22,857 nucleotides of DNA from an uncultured Clostridia bacterium (GCA_938014855.1 CALLQM010000235.1:1-22857); one strand, 5' to 3'; shown: positions 5,721 to 14,908, counted from the first letter of the stretch. A program made the numbers and translations. Notes: generated by a model from the sequence alone, not told the origin.

Positions 5721-6347
5721 CTATTCACGGGAAGCAATCACCAAAAGGGTGCCGTTTCCTACAGTGATAACTGCTTCCTGCTCCAAAAATTCGTTGCTGG
5801 TTCCGATTGGGAGCGCAGGAGTCATGGTGTAGTCCCGAAGCGGGTATTCCAGTCCCTCAAGGGTTACACCCGTACACACGCCGCCCCAGGCGAATACAGA
5901 CAGATGATACCCCTCCATCTTCGGGATGTGCAAAGAACCATTTTGGACAACCCATGCCGCATTTCGGTTCGCAAGGATTTGACCGTTCGCCCCGTTTTCA
6001 CAAAGAAACACCAATGCCTGCAGATTGGAAATGGTGTGATCGAGTCTTCCGCCAAAACCACCCAAAATCAAAAAGTCCGTACAGCCCTGCTCAAGGCCAC
6101 AGCGCAGACCAAGCATTGTATCGGTATCGTCCTTATGTGTGGATGCTTTTAACACCGGAATCGTTGTGGGGACTGGTTCCTTGAGCGAATCAAAATCCCC
6201 GACAAGCAGATGCGGTGTCAAGCCGAAATGCTTGGCGGCCGCATAGCCGGCATCGCATGCGATGATGTAATCTTCCGAACATATTTTAGGACAAACGCGG
6301 TCAAAATCAGACAGCGGGCCGCCTGTCAATACGATACAGCGTCTCAT
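5721..6347 (-). CDS. thiN: Thiamine diphosphokinase
   Basis: This 208-residue cytoplasmic enzyme transfers pyrophosphate from ATP to thiamine, giving thiamine diphosphate. Family marks: IVLTGGP near the start, IACDAGYAAAKHFGLTPHLLVGDFDS (substrate and metal site), THKDDTDTMLGL (DDTD) and LGGFGGRLDHTISNL (GGRxDH). Length is typical. The ATG at 6347 overlaps the rsgA stop by 4 nt (ATGA), which indicates coupling; an upstream in-frame extension to 6398 lies inside rsgA and has no homology. It is the last gene of the long minus-strand operon. In Bacillus rpe lies between rsgA and thiN; here it is absent. Confidence 0.95.
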   Translation of the reverse strand: MRRCIVLTGGPLSDFDRVCPKICSEDYIIACDAGYAAAKHFGLTPHLLVGDFDSLKEPVPTTIPVLKASTHKDDTDTMLGLRCGLEQGCTDFLILGGFGGRLDHTISNLQALVFLCENGANGQILANRNAAWVVQNGSLHIPKMEGYHLSVFAWGGVCTGVTLEGLEYPLRDYTMTPALPIGTSNEFLEQEAVITVGNGTLLVIASRE

Positions 6348-7234
6348 TTTTTCAGTTCCCACTCCTTGATTTTTTTTGCGTTCTCGTAAAGCCTGCAATA
6401 ATTTTCATGCCTGGATGGGTGGATTTTTCCCTGACGCATTGCTTCCAAAACCGCGCAGCCTTTTTCCACCGTGTGGGAACAGCCTGTAAACTTACAGGAA
6501 CCGATATATTCTGAAAATTCGGGGAAACAGTCCGCAAGTTCTTCTTTGAAGATCACTTCGTACCGTTCCAGCTCTACCGCAGAAAATCCCGGTGTATCCG
6601 CAATGTAGCCATCTTCCCCGATTGGGTACAGCTGCACATGGCGGGTGGTATGCCGCCCTCGTCCGAGTTTTTGGCTGGTTTCCCCTGTTTCCAACGCAAG
6701 ACGGGAATCAATGCGATTTAGAAGGCTTGATTTGCCGACGCCTGTATTGCCGGAAAAAGCACTGATTCCATGCGAAAAGGCCGCACGAATCCGGTCGATT
6801 CCTTCATCACTTTTATCGGTTACAGTAAATACAGGAATTCCGATTTTGCCATAGATTTCTTCCAGTTCTTCCGCACTGCCCAAGTCACTTTTTGTAATGA
6901 CAAGCATTGGACGAATTTGTTTATGACAGGCGATTGCCATCATTTTGTCGATCACCAAATGATTAGGCGCTGGATCTGCAACCGCGGTAACGATGACGAA
7001 TGTGTCAAGATTCGCGAGCGGCGGACGCACCAGCGCATTTTTGCGCGGCAGGATTTCCGAAACCTGCCCTTTTCCCTCTCCGATCACTTCCATTTTTACA
7101 TGATCGCCTACAAGAGGGCTGATGCCCTCTTTGCGAAAAACACCACGGGCCCTGCACTCGTAAAGCTCGGAGCCTACTGTGACGTAATAAAATCCGCCGG
7201 TTGCTTTTGTAATCAGACCTGTCAAATATTCCAT
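6344..7234 (-). CDS. rsgA: Ribosome small-subunit-dependent GTPase A
   Basis: RsgA is a circularly permuted GTPase that acts in late maturation of the 30S ribosomal subunit. An OB-fold N-terminus (about 1-65) is followed by the permuted G motifs: TKSD (G4), FSGNTGVGKSSLLN (P-loop), the G2 segment GRGRHTTRH, and DTPGF (G3). The C-terminal zinc knuckle reads CKFTGCSHTVEKGC, that is C-x4-C-x-H-x5-C. The start at 7234 is chosen because AAGGA (7246-7242) lies 7 nt upstream and gives 296 residues, close to the family norm; a double ATG at 7264 that overlaps the prkC stop is an alternative adding 10 residues. It lies between prkC and thiN, as in Bacillus. Confidence 0.95.
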   Translation of the reverse strand: MEYLTGLITKATGGFYYVTVGSELYECRARGVFRKEGISPLVGDHVKMEVIGEGKGQVSEILPRKNALVRPPLANLDTFVIVTAVADPAPNHLVIDKMMAIACHKQIRPMLVITKSDLGSAEELEEIYGKIGIPVFTVTDKSDEGIDRIRAAFSHGISAFSGNTGVGKSSLLNRIDSRLALETGETSQKLGRGRHTTRHVQLYPIGEDGYIADTPGFSAVELERYEVIFKEELADCFPEFSEYIGSCKFTGCSHTVEKGCAVLEAMRQGKIHPSRHENYCRLYENAKKIKEWELKK

Positions 7235-7260
7235 AAATCCGTCCTTATTTTGATTTGTCA

Positions 7261-9213
7261 TCATCTTTCAAATTCGTCCGCGAAATTATGCAGAACCCGA
7301 TGTCCCTTTTGGTCATAGTCCAGTTCATAGACTTGATACAGTTCGCCGTCAAAGAAAATGTTTACTTCTGTAATGCCCTCGCCCTCAAAAGCCGGTTTCC
7401 AAACCTTTAGTTTGGAAGGATTCACAGTCTCTTTCAAAACTTCCTCGCCATCCTGCGTTGCAGACATCAGCACATCACGGTCTACGGTTGCAGGCAGTGG
7501 AACAAACAAAGACATCTTGATCGGACCGCTGCTTTCGCCGGCAACTGTTACGTTGATTTTGGTGTTTTGCTCCACCATAGAATCCGCATTCGGCGACTGA
7601 CCGATGATTGTTCCGTCCGGGAACTCTCCATCGTAATCTTCATCATAGGTTACTTTATCGATTTGCAGTTTATAATTTTGCAGGAGCTTGCGCGCATCTT
7701 CAAGGCTGATGCCTTTTAAATCCGGCACGCTGACCTGTTTTTGCTCCTTGCCCAAGCTGACATACAGAGTGACAACCTCACCCGCGGCAACTTCTTCGCC
7801 TTCGCCGGGTATGGTTTTCACAACGCTGTCCATTGGAATCGTATCACTAAATGCCGCTTTTTCATCATAGTCAACGCCCCACTCTTTGAGCTGAGCTATG
7901 ACCTGCTTGATGTCCATACCTTCAAAACTCGGCAGTTTGATTGTTTTTTGTCCGGTGCTGATTTTTACTTTAATGATCGAGTTGACTTTGACATTGGTGC
8001 CGGCTTTCGGGCTTTGATCATAAATAACACCTTTACCATAGTCATTGCTAAAGTCGGTTTTTTCAACCTCTAATTTAAAGTTCTCATATTTGGGAGAAAT
8101 CTTTATATTATCATATTTGAGTCCTATCAATGTAGGGACCTGTACGTCTTCTACAGGTGCAAACGGGTTATTTAAATAGATCATCCAGCCGATAAAAGCC
8201 GCCGTAACGATCACAAAAGCCGTTGTTACGCCTGCCAAAACCGGAATGATCGGCGCCCGTTTCATTTTTTGTTTCTTATGTTTCACCTTGTTTTGATCCT
8301 TTCGGGCGTTTTGTATTGCGTGAGTATATTTTGCACTTTCCGTTGGAAGAGGCACATTCAGATATTTATATTCAAATAGGATTGACGGATCCCGCTCAAA
8401 TTGATCGATATCCCGCAGCATTTGTGCCGCAGACTGATACCGCTTACCCATATCCTTTTCCATCGCATGCATCGTAATTTCTTCCAGACCCTCTGGAATC
8501 GAAGAATTCAGTGTCCGCGGAAGCGCCGCTTTGGTTTGAATTTGTTTGAGCGCTACCGACACTGGAGAATCAGCCTCGAAAGGAACACGTCCGGTAAGCA
8601 TTTCATACAAGATGACCCCAACCGAATAGATATCCGTACGGGCGTCAATCGTACCGCCGGCAGCCTGTTCCGGGCTGATATAATGTACAGAACCTATCGC
8701 TCGATCTGTTATGGTTCTGGTTTCACTGCGCGCAAACCGTGCGATTCCAAAATCTGTAATTTTAATTGTACCGTCGGATAACAGCATAATATTTTGCGGT
8801 TTGATATCCCGATGGACGATGCCTTTTTCATGCGCATGCTGAAGTGCACGAAGTGTCTGCACCGTAAAGTGCACCGCTTCTTTCCACTGAAGAACGCCCT
8901 GCTGTTCAATGTATTCTTTCAGTGTAATTCCGTCAATGTACTCCATCACAATTGACTGCATTTTATCGGAAAAGCTTACGTCATATACGCGCATCACATT
9001 GGGATGGTTGAGCACAGCCATCGCCTTGCTCTCATTTTTAAACCGACGGCGCATATCCTCGTTGTCCATATATTCATCACGCAGAATCTTGACGGCAACA
9101 ATCCGGTCTTCCAACACATCAAACGCTTTGTAAACATTCGACATGCCCCCGATACCGATGATCTCCATGATCTCGTACCTGCCGTCGAGCTTTTTGCCTA
9201 AATATTTATCCAT
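7261..9213 (-). CDS. prkC: PASTA-domain Ser/Thr protein kinase
   Basis: A 650-residue membrane kinase that senses muropeptides or lipid II outside the cell and phosphorylates Ser/Thr inside; in spore formers PrkC triggers germination by cell-wall fragments. The kinase domain (about 12-275) has IGIGGMSNVYKA, AVK with Lys42, HRDIKPQN, DFG and the SPEQ/DIYSVG motifs. A basic juxtamembrane stretch (KVKHKKQKMKR) precedes one membrane helix (about 340-365). Three PASTA repeats follow, beginning VQVPTLIGL, IKLPSFEGM and VSVPDLKGI, then an ~85-residue C-terminal domain that is probably Ig-like. The start at 9213 is backed by GGGAGG upstream; the frame is open for 26 codons before it, into prpC. Its phosphatase partner prpC lies 19 nt upstream. 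Confidence 0.96.
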   Translation of the reverse strand: MDKYLGKKLDGRYEIMEIIGIGGMSNVYKAFDVLEDRIVAVKILRDEYMDNEDMRRRFKNESKAMAVLNHPNVMRVYDVSFSDKMQSIVMEYIDGITLKEYIEQQGVLQWKEAVHFTVQTLRALQHAHEKGIVHRDIKPQNIMLLSDGTIKITDFGIARFARSETRTITDRAIGSVHYISPEQAAGGTIDARTDIYSVGVILYEMLTGRVPFEADSPVSVALKQIQTKAALPRTLNSSIPEGLEEITMHAMEKDMGKRYQSAAQMLRDIDQFERDPSILFEYKYLNVPLPTESAKYTHAIQNARKDQNKVKHKKQKMKRAPIIPVLAGVTTAFVIVTAAFIGWMIYLNNPFAPVEDVQVPTLIGLKYDNIKISPKYENFKLEVEKTDFSNDYGKGVIYDQSPKAGTNVKVNSIIKVKISTGQKTIKLPSFEGMDIKQVIAQLKEWGVDYDEKAAFSDTIPMDSVVKTIPGEGEEVAAGEVVTLYVSLGKEQKQVSVPDLKGISLEDARKLLQNYKLQIDKVTYDEDYDGEFPDGTIIGQSPNADSMVEQNTKINVTVAGESSGPIKMSLFVPLPATVDRDVLMSATQDGEEVLKETVNPSKLKVWKPAFEGEGITEVNIFFDGELYQVYELDYDQKGHRVLHNFADEFER

Positions 9214-9232
9214 TCCTATGTTTCCTCCCGCG

Positions 9233-9967
9233 TTATTTAGCGATAACAACAGCGGTAATATTGTCCGTTCCGCCCGCTTTATTCGCTTCATCGATCAGCA
9301 GAAAAACATCCTGCTCGCTTGCACATGCCGAAATCAGATCCAGGTGCTCCTCCGGAGGAGCATAGTTATAAAGGCCGTCGGAGCAAAGCAGCACGCGCCC
9401 GGCAGTAAAAGGATGCTCCATATATTCCAGTTCCACTTCACGTTCCACGCCAAGCGCACGAGTAATATAGTTGCGTTTGGGGTGCACAAGTGCCTGTTCA
9501 TGGGTGATTTCACCGTTATCCAGCAAAAGCTGTACAACGCTGTGATCTTTGGTCAATTTCAGAGACGAGCCTTGATGCTCAGGAATCCAATAAGCACGGC
9601 TGTCTCCGGCATGTGCTACACAAAGTGTATCACCATAAACAATCGCAAGCACCACCGTAGTGCCCATTCCCTGTAATGTCGCATCACTTGCCGCCATATC
9701 ATAGATCACTGCGTTGGCGGCTGATACTGCCGAAATCACGATGGGCTTGATTGAAGAATCCTGCGGGTGAGCCGCAAGCCCTCTTGAGAGTGCCTGCCCG
9801 ATGATCTCCACTGCTTTGCCGCTGGCGATATGCCCGCCATTTTCTCCGCCCATGCCATCACAAAGAATCGCATACGCTGTGGTATCGTTAATCACTTGAA
9901 AAGCAAAGTCGTCTTGGTTGGTGGCGCGCACACACCCTTTATCGGTCCCTCCATAGATCTTAATCAA
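9233..9967 (-). CDS. prpC: PP2C-family Ser/Thr protein phosphatase
   Basis: A 244-residue cytoplasmic metal-dependent phosphatase that reverses phosphorylation by PrkC. PP2C motifs in order: TDKGCVRATNQD, LCDGMGGENGGHIAS (metal-binding Asp and Gly), AHAGDSRAYW, LLCSDGL, and TDNITAVVI at the end. The start is a TTG at 9967 with AAGGAG about 8 nt upstream; no in-frame ATG serves as well. The prkC gene follows after 19 nt, and the pairing of kinase and phosphatase matches Bacillus and other Firmicutes. A 107-nt gap separates it from rlmN; I see no clear feature in that gap. Confidence 0.96.
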   Translation of the reverse strand: MIKIYGGTDKGCVRATNQDDFAFQVINDTTAYAILCDGMGGENGGHIASGKAVEIIGQALSRGLAAHPQDSSIKPIVISAVSAANAVIYDMAASDATLQGMGTTVVLAIVYGDTLCVAHAGDSRAYWIPEHQGSSLKLTKDHSVVQLLLDNGEITHEQALVHPKRNYITRALGVEREVELEYMEHPFTAGRVLLCSDGLYNYAPPEEHLDLISACASEQDVFLLIDEANKAGGTDNITAVVIAK

Positions 9968-10074
9968 TCGTTTGCACTCCTTCTCGCCACAAGCCGTATG
10001 CTTATGGCTGCTGAATTCTCAGATTCTGCCATCCTGATGAAAAAACTAGGTTTCAAACTATTGCGTGTCGATTG

Positions 10075-11142
10075 CTATGCATTGTGAGATTTCTTTTCGT
10101 GCTCAGCCGCATCCTGCCGGCGGAGCTGACCGCATGCGGCGCTAATATCGCTTCCAAGCTCCCTGCGGATGGTTGCATTGACGCCAAGCTGCTCAAGCCG
10201 GTCACGGAACCTCTCAATTTCGGCGCGGTTTCCGCGCTTATATCCGGTCTCTTTTACGGGATTGACCGGAATTAAATTGACATGCGCACCCATTCCTTTT
10301 AACCGCGAAGCCAATTCTTTGGCATGTTCTGGGGAATCATTGACCCCTGCAATCAGCGCATATTCAAATGAAATGCGGCGCCCTGTGATCTTAAAATAAT
10401 CGCGGCATGCCGCAAGCAGCTGATCAATGTTATATTTGCGGTTAATCGGCATGGACTGATTGCGAATCTCATCATTCGGCGCATGCAGGGAAATCGACAG
10501 AGTAAGCTGCAGTTTCTTTTGCGCAAGCTGGCGGATGCGATCCACCAAACCACATGTCGAAAGCGAAACATGCCGCAGAGAAAGGTTCAGTCCTTCCGGG
10601 CTGGAAAGAATCTCTAAAAAGTTCATCACGTGATCAAAATTATCCAGCGGTTCCCCAATACCCATTAGCACGATTCCGTCCACTCGTTCGCCGCTGTCTG
10701 CCTGCGCGGTATAAACTTCGTCGAGCATTTCGGATGCGGTCAGATTCCGCACACAGCCTGCAAGCGTCGACGCACAGAATTTACAGCCCATTCGGCAGCC
10801 AACCTGCGTTGAAATGCACAAAGACGTGCCATGGTGATAATGCATGAGCACCGATTCCACACAATTGCCGTCACGCAGTTCATAGAGATATTTTACCGTA
10901 CCATCTATGGCTGAAACAAGCTTTTTTTTGATACGGATGGCATTTATGTAGAATTTTTCGTCAAGCTGACTGCGTAGAGAGACCGATAGGTTTGACATTT
11001 CAGCAAAAGTAGACACACGCTTATCATGCAGCCAGCTATAAATTTGACCCGCACGAAATTTCGGCAGTCCCATTTCGGCGGCTGCCGTTTTCAGTTCGGG
11101 CAGTGTATAAGATTTGATATCTAATTTTTCCATTTCATTCAC
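10075..11142 (-). CDS. rlmN: 23S rRNA (A2503-C2)/tRNA (A37-C2) methyltransferase, radical SAM
   Basis: RlmN methylates C2 of A2503 in 23S rRNA and of A37 in some tRNAs, using a [4Fe-4S] cluster and two S-adenosylmethionines. The cluster motif is GCRMGCKFCAS (CxxxCxxC). The first catalytic Cys lies 7 residues before it in SLCISTQVGC; the second, methyl-carrying Cys is in the late motif SDISAACGQL. GIGEPLDN and the NRKYNI segment also fit. Length 355 is normal. The GTG at 11142 overlaps the rsmB stop; an ATG at 11133 with GGTGA 5 nt upstream is an equally good start, three codons later. It lies between rsmB and prpC, the conserved order. Confidence 0.95.
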   Translation of the reverse strand: MNEMEKLDIKSYTLPELKTAAAEMGLPKFRAGQIYSWLHDKRVSTFAEMSNLSVSLRSQLDEKFYINAIRIKKKLVSAIDGTVKYLYELRDGNCVESVLMHYHHGTSLCISTQVGCRMGCKFCASTLAGCVRNLTASEMLDEVYTAQADSGERVDGIVLMGIGEPLDNFDHVMNFLEILSSPEGLNLSLRHVSLSTCGLVDRIRQLAQKKLQLTLSISLHAPNDEIRNQSMPINRKYNIDQLLAACRDYFKITGRRISFEYALIAGVNDSPEHAKELASRLKGMGAHVNLIPVNPVKETGYKRGNRAEIERFRDRLEQLGVNATIRRELGSDISAACGQLRRQDAAEHEKKSHNA

Positions 11143-12419
11143 CGTTTCTGCAGGACGGATACAAAAAAGCCGTCGGTATCAATTGTTTCTCCGGTATAGG
11201 TCTTTTGAGAAACAAGAAAGAACTCCTCATTTGACTTTAAAAAGTGCGCAACAACCTGCTCATTTTCTGCCGGCAGCAGTGTGCAGGTAGAATAAACCAG
11301 CTGACCGCCCTCTTTTAAATATTGTGAGGAAATTTTTAAGATTTTATACTGTATTTCCGGCAAATTTTGGATAGATTCGGGTGTCTTGTATTTTATTTCC
11401 GGTTTCCGACGGATAATTCCAAATCCGGAGCAGGGAACATCACATAATACACGATCAAAAACTCCCATTGACTCATCAAAAACGGATGCATCTCCTGCGG
11501 ATGCTTTGACAATCCTTAGTCCGAGGCGCTGAGCACCCTTGCGCACCAAAGCGGCACGTTTTGCATGCAGGTCGCGGGCAATCACCTCACCCGTGTTTTT
11601 CATCTGCTGTGCAATGGTGAACGTCTTCCCGCCAGGCGCCGAGCAGACGTCCAATACCCGTTCACCGGGCTTTGCGCCCAATGAGATGGCGCAGATCTGC
11701 GAGGCTTTGTCTTGTACATGAAACAGTCCCTGCTGAAAAGCTTCCAGCCTTTCCACCACAACTCGGCCATTTACGGTGACACAGCCCACAATTTCAGAAT
11801 CGGGAAAACAATTGATTCCCTGCTCTTTTAAACTTGCGGCCAATTGCTCAGCATCGGTCTTGAGCGGGTTCGCTCGAAGATAGATCGGCGGCTTTCCAAG
11901 CGAACTTTCCAGCATGCAAAGGCAGGCCGCTTCCCCGTAATGCTCCATCCAAATCCGAATCAACCAAGCAGGACAGGAATACTCAATCGCCAGCTGTTCC
12001 GTACGGCCGCCTGTAACAGGCGGTATGGTTTTTCCATCGCGCAAGAAACTGCGCAGAACACCGTTGACAAAGCCGGATGCCTTTGCGTTTCCCATTTTCT
12101 TTACCAAATTGACACTTTCACTGACAGCGGCATAGTCATCAATCCCGTCCATAAACTTCAGCTGGCAGATGCCTGTACGCAGAATTTCTCGAACTGCCGG
12201 CGAAAGTTTTTTCAGCGGTTTTGCGCTATATGCACTTAAAATGTGGTCAATGGTAATCAGCCGCTCAAGTGTACCAAAAAACAGCGCTGACGCAAAGGAA
12301 CTGTCGCGCTGATCCAGCTTATTTTGAGTGATTAAGGAATCAATCACAAGGTTTGAATAGGAGTTTGCGGTGCTTTGGCGCAAAAGTGCCTGCACCGCCG
12401 TATATCTTGCATCTTTCAT
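11139..12419 (-). CDS. rsmB: 16S rRNA (C967-C5) methyltransferase
   Basis: RsmB makes 5-methylcytosine at position 967 of 16S rRNA. The N-terminal ~140 residues are a NusB-like RNA-binding domain (RYTAVQALLRQ, FFGTLERLITIDHIL, VREILRTGICQL). The C-terminal methyltransferase domain has VLDVCSAPGGKT (S-adenosylmethionine site), DRVLCDVPCSGFGI (PC motif) and VYSTCTLLPAENE (TC motif with the catalytic Cys). 426 residues is usual. The ATG at 12419 is chosen, with a weak GGA 7 nt upstream; a TTG four codons earlier (12431) has no binding site. Its stop overlaps the rlmN start. Confidence 0.95.
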   Translation of the reverse strand: MKDARYTAVQALLRQSTANSYSNLVIDSLITQNKLDQRDSSFASALFFGTLERLITIDHILSAYSAKPLKKLSPAVREILRTGICQLKFMDGIDDYAAVSESVNLVKKMGNAKASGFVNGVLRSFLRDGKTIPPVTGGRTEQLAIEYSCPAWLIRIWMEHYGEAACLCMLESSLGKPPIYLRANPLKTDAEQLAASLKEQGINCFPDSEIVGCVTVNGRVVVERLEAFQQGLFHVQDKASQICAISLGAKPGERVLDVCSAPGGKTFTIAQQMKNTGEVIARDLHAKRAALVRKGAQRLGLRIVKASAGDASVFDESMGVFDRVLCDVPCSGFGIIRRKPEIKYKTPESIQNLPEIQYKILKISSQYLKEGGQLVYSTCTLLPAENEQVVAHFLKSNEEFFLVSQKTYTGETIDTDGFFVSVLQKR

Positions 12420-12448
12420 GTTTTTATCCAATCTGAAAATTTTGGGAC

Positions 12449-13141
12449 TTAATCGCGTCGGTTACGGGAAAGCAGAATCAAACGCAAGAGCTGCGTCAGC
12501 GTAACCAAAAGTGCCGCTACATACGTTAGTGCGGCGGCCTTGAGAACCTTGCGGGAACCGCGCAGTTCCGATGGGCTTAAATAATCGAATTGTTCCAGCG
12601 TTGCCAATGCACGGGATGAAGCATTGAATTCCACCGGGAGAGTCACAAGCTGAAAGACAGCTACTAAGGAAAAAAGCAGAATTCCAAGCTGCGAAACGGG
12701 TGGATAATTAAAAATCAGTCCCATGATAAACAACGGAATCGCAAGTTTTGAACCGAAATTGGTCACCGGGATAATCGCATTGCGAAAAATGAGCGGAGCA
12801 TAGCGGATGGAATGCTGAACAGCATGTCCGCATTCATGAGCGGCAACCCCGACCGCCGCAACCGAATCGCTGAAATAAACACTGTCCGATAGGCGCACAA
12901 CTCCCGCCGACGGGTCATAGTGGTCGGTCAATTTTCCACGGATATGCTCCACTCGGATGTTATGAAGCCCATTGGCATCCAAGATTCGGCGAGCGGTTTG
13001 TTCACCGGTAAGACGGCTTAATGAATGGACTTTGGAATATTTTCCAAACGTACTGGACACCGTGGCCTGCGCCCACATTGCAAGCAGCAATGCAGGAACC
13101 ACCAAAATCAAGTAATAGTAGTCATAAAACATGAACGGCAA
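12449..13141 (-). CDS. Membrane zinc metallopeptidase, YugP-like
   Basis: A 230-residue integral membrane protein with a predicted zinc-peptidase site. An N-terminal hydrophobic helix (YYLILVVPALLLAMW) is followed by a domain with VAAHECGHAVQHS, where His102, Glu103 and His106 form an HExxH motif. Three further hydrophobic segments follow (about 120-150, 153-168 and 205-225), with VEFNASSRAL between, the conserved YugP block likely to supply the third ligand. Substrates of this family are not known. The TTG at 13141 has AAAGGGGG 8 nt upstream; the ATG three codons later lacks good spacing. It sits between fmt and rsmB in the translation and ribosome cluster. Confidence 0.9.
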   Translation of the reverse strand: MPFMFYDYYYLILVVPALLLAMWAQATVSSTFGKYSKVHSLSRLTGEQTARRILDANGLHNIRVEHIRGKLTDHYDPSAGVVRLSDSVYFSDSVAAVGVAAHECGHAVQHSIRYAPLIFRNAIIPVTNFGSKLAIPLFIMGLIFNYPPVSQLGILLFSLVAVFQLVTLPVEFNASSRALATLEQFDYLSPSELRGSRKVLKAAALTYVAALLVTLTQLLRLILLSRNRRD

Positions 13142-13165
13142 AATGCGTTCCCCCTTTTTCGAATA

Positions 13166-14089
13166 TTATTCGCCAAGGGTTGCGCCAGCTGTCATGGGAT
13201 GTCCGCGCAGATAATCAGCTGCCGGCATTCTTTTGCTGCCCTCGGCCTGGATTTCCAAAAGTTCAATCGCCCCGCTGCCACAGGCTGCAATCAGCCGCTG
13301 CGGGTCTAATACCGCACCCGGAGTTCCTGATTTGTTTTCCACAGGATGGGAACGGTAGACTTTGATGCGTTTACCATCATACATGGTATATGCGGTTGGC
13401 CATGGGTTCATACCGCGAATCAGATTATGAACCTCGGCGGCAGACTTTTTAAAATCGATTTCTGCCATCTGCTTATTCAGCATCTGCGCATAGCAGGATT
13501 GTGAATCATCCTGCGGGATGCGCGGCGCTTGTCCTTTTTCGATCAGCTTTACCGTTTCAGAAAGCGCATCAGCGCCCAAATCGGCAAGCCGGTCAAACAG
13601 TTCGCCGGAAGTCTCGTCCTCCCCAATCGGTGTGGAACGGCTGAGAATGATATCGCCGGTATCCAATCCCTCCGCCATATACATCGTCGTGACTCCCGAA
13701 ACCTCATCTCCGTTAAGCACGCTCCACTGAATCGGTGCAGCGCCCCGATATTTGGGAAGAAGAGAACCGTGCACATTCACACAGCCATATTGCGGCAGTT
13801 CCAAAATATCCTTGGGTAAAATTCGTCCATATGCCACAACCACGATCAATTCCGGAGCAAGCTCTTTTAAAATTGCAAGCGCTCTGCCGTCTTTCATTTT
13901 TTCGGGCTGATATACAGAAAGCTGATACTTCAGCGCAAGTTCTTTGACCGGCGGCGGTGTCAGCTTATAGCCGCGTCCCTTTGGTTTGTCAGGCTGTGTA
14001 AATACACCCGCTATCGTATGTCCGTCGTCAAGCAGACGCTGTAAAGACGGCACAGCAAAATCCGGTGTGCCCATAAAAACAATACGCAT
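13166..14089 (-). CDS. fmt: Methionyl-tRNA formyltransferase
   Basis: Fmt formylates the methionine on initiator tRNA using 10-formyltetrahydrofolate. The 307-residue product starts MRIVFMGTPDFAVPSL and has NVHGSLLPKYRGAAPIQW (active-site Asn-His and the SLLP folate signature), GVTTMYMAEGLDTGDI with the catalytic Asp, and the C-terminal tRNA-binding domain from about 205. AGGAGGT precedes the start. It lies just downstream of def, so enzymes that add and remove the formyl group are made together, as is common in bacteria. Confidence 0.97.
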   Translation of the reverse strand: MRIVFMGTPDFAVPSLQRLLDDGHTIAGVFTQPDKPKGRGYKLTPPPVKELALKYQLSVYQPEKMKDGRALAILKELAPELIVVVAYGRILPKDILELPQYGCVNVHGSLLPKYRGAAPIQWSVLNGDEVSGVTTMYMAEGLDTGDIILSRSTPIGEDETSGELFDRLADLGADALSETVKLIEKGQAPRIPQDDSQSCYAQMLNKQMAEIDFKKSAAEVHNLIRGMNPWPTAYTMYDGKRIKVYRSHPVENKSGTPGAVLDPQRLIAACGSGAIELLEIQAEGSKRMPAADYLRGHPMTAGATLGE

Positions 14090-14110
14090 TGAGTACCTCC
14101 TAAATTTGGG

Positions 14111-14578
14111 TTATTCACCAAGTTCTTCCGGCGTAAGCATACGATCCGCCAAATCAATGAACAGAACACCATCTAAATGGTCGAGTTCATGACAAACCGC
14201 TACCGCCAAAAATCCTTCGGCCTCCAATTTAATCTTCTTACCGTTTCGGTCTTGTGCCTCAACGCTAACCTTCTGGGGACGGTGCACCATGCCATATTTT
14301 CCGGGAACAGACAGACATCCCTCGTATCCATATTGATCGCCCGAGCGGTCGGTAATCACCGGATTCACCAGTTCCACCAAACCTTCTCCGACATCGATGA
14401 CAACCGCTTTGCGCAGAATGCCAACCTGCGGCGCGGCAAGCCCGACTCCGTCATCTTTCTGCATCGTTTCATACATATCGTCGAGCAGATCGTGAAACCG
14501 TTCATTAAATTCCGTTACCGGGCGTGCTTTTTTTCTTAGTCGATCGTCCCCGGTTGTAATAATTGTTCTTAATGCCAT
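14111..14578 (-). CDS. def: Peptide deformylase
   Basis: A 155-residue metalloenzyme that removes the N-formyl group from new proteins. All three motifs are present: GVGLAAPQVG (44-53), EGCLSVPG with metal ligand Cys88, and HELDH with ligands His130 and His134 and catalytic Glu131. The short length and sequence fit type 1 deformylases. GGAGG lies 7 nt upstream of the ATG. It precedes fmt by 21 nt. Confidence 0.97.
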   Translation of the reverse strand: MALRTIITTGDDRLRKKARPVTEFNERFHDLLDDMYETMQKDDGVGLAAPQVGILRKAVVIDVGEGLVELVNPVITDRSGDQYGYEGCLSVPGKYGMVHRPQKVSVEAQDRNGKKIKLEAEGFLAVAVCHELDHLDGVLFIDLADRMLTPEELGE

Positions 14579-14620
14579 GTGCTTGTCCTCCAGATTCTAA
14601 TTTCTCTATCACATTATCGT

Positions 14621-14908
14621 TTAGTATTTACTAAATGGTTCAAAATCCAACAGCATTTTGCGTTTGTATGCAAGCATCCCGTTCATGCCTTCCTGCAATT
14701 TTCCGTAATATCCTTCTTGGGTGGATACAACGCGTGTCTCGCCGTCCTTACACTGGCAAGTGTAGGTAAAAACCGGCGCTCCGCCGGATTTCGTTACCGT
14801 TTTTTTAACGATTGTCGCTTCACATTCTTTCGGTTTTCCGTAGTCACGTCGTCTCATAATAAAAAACACGACGACTGCTGCAATTAAAAAAATTACAAAC
14901 CATTCCAT
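14621..14908 (-). CDS. Membrane-anchored small protein, DUF2500-like
   Basis: A 95-residue protein with one N-terminal membrane helix (FVIFLIAAVVVFFIM) followed by an Arg/Lys stop (RRRDYGKPK), so the rest is likely cytoplasmic. The soluble part (VVSTQEGYYGKLQEGMNGML, then a hydrophobic-aromatic end) resembles the DUF2500 pattern of a small beta domain closing with a YG-x-L-x-EG-x-x-G-x-L block. The function of that family is unknown to me. AGGAGG lies 10 nt upstream of the ATG. It sits between priA and def in the operon, which says little about its role. The family call is tentative; the gene itself is well supported. Confidence 0.75.
   Translation of the reverse strand: MEWFVIFLIAAVVVFFIMRRRDYGKPKECEATIVKKTVTKSGGAPVFTYTCQCKDGETRVVSTQEGYYGKLQEGMNGMLAYKRKMLLDFEPFSKY

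Noticed and set aside
9968..10074. 22-codon frame from an ATG in the rlmN-prpC gap, ending at the prpC start
   Set aside because: No binding site at usable spacing and no recognisable product; likely chance.
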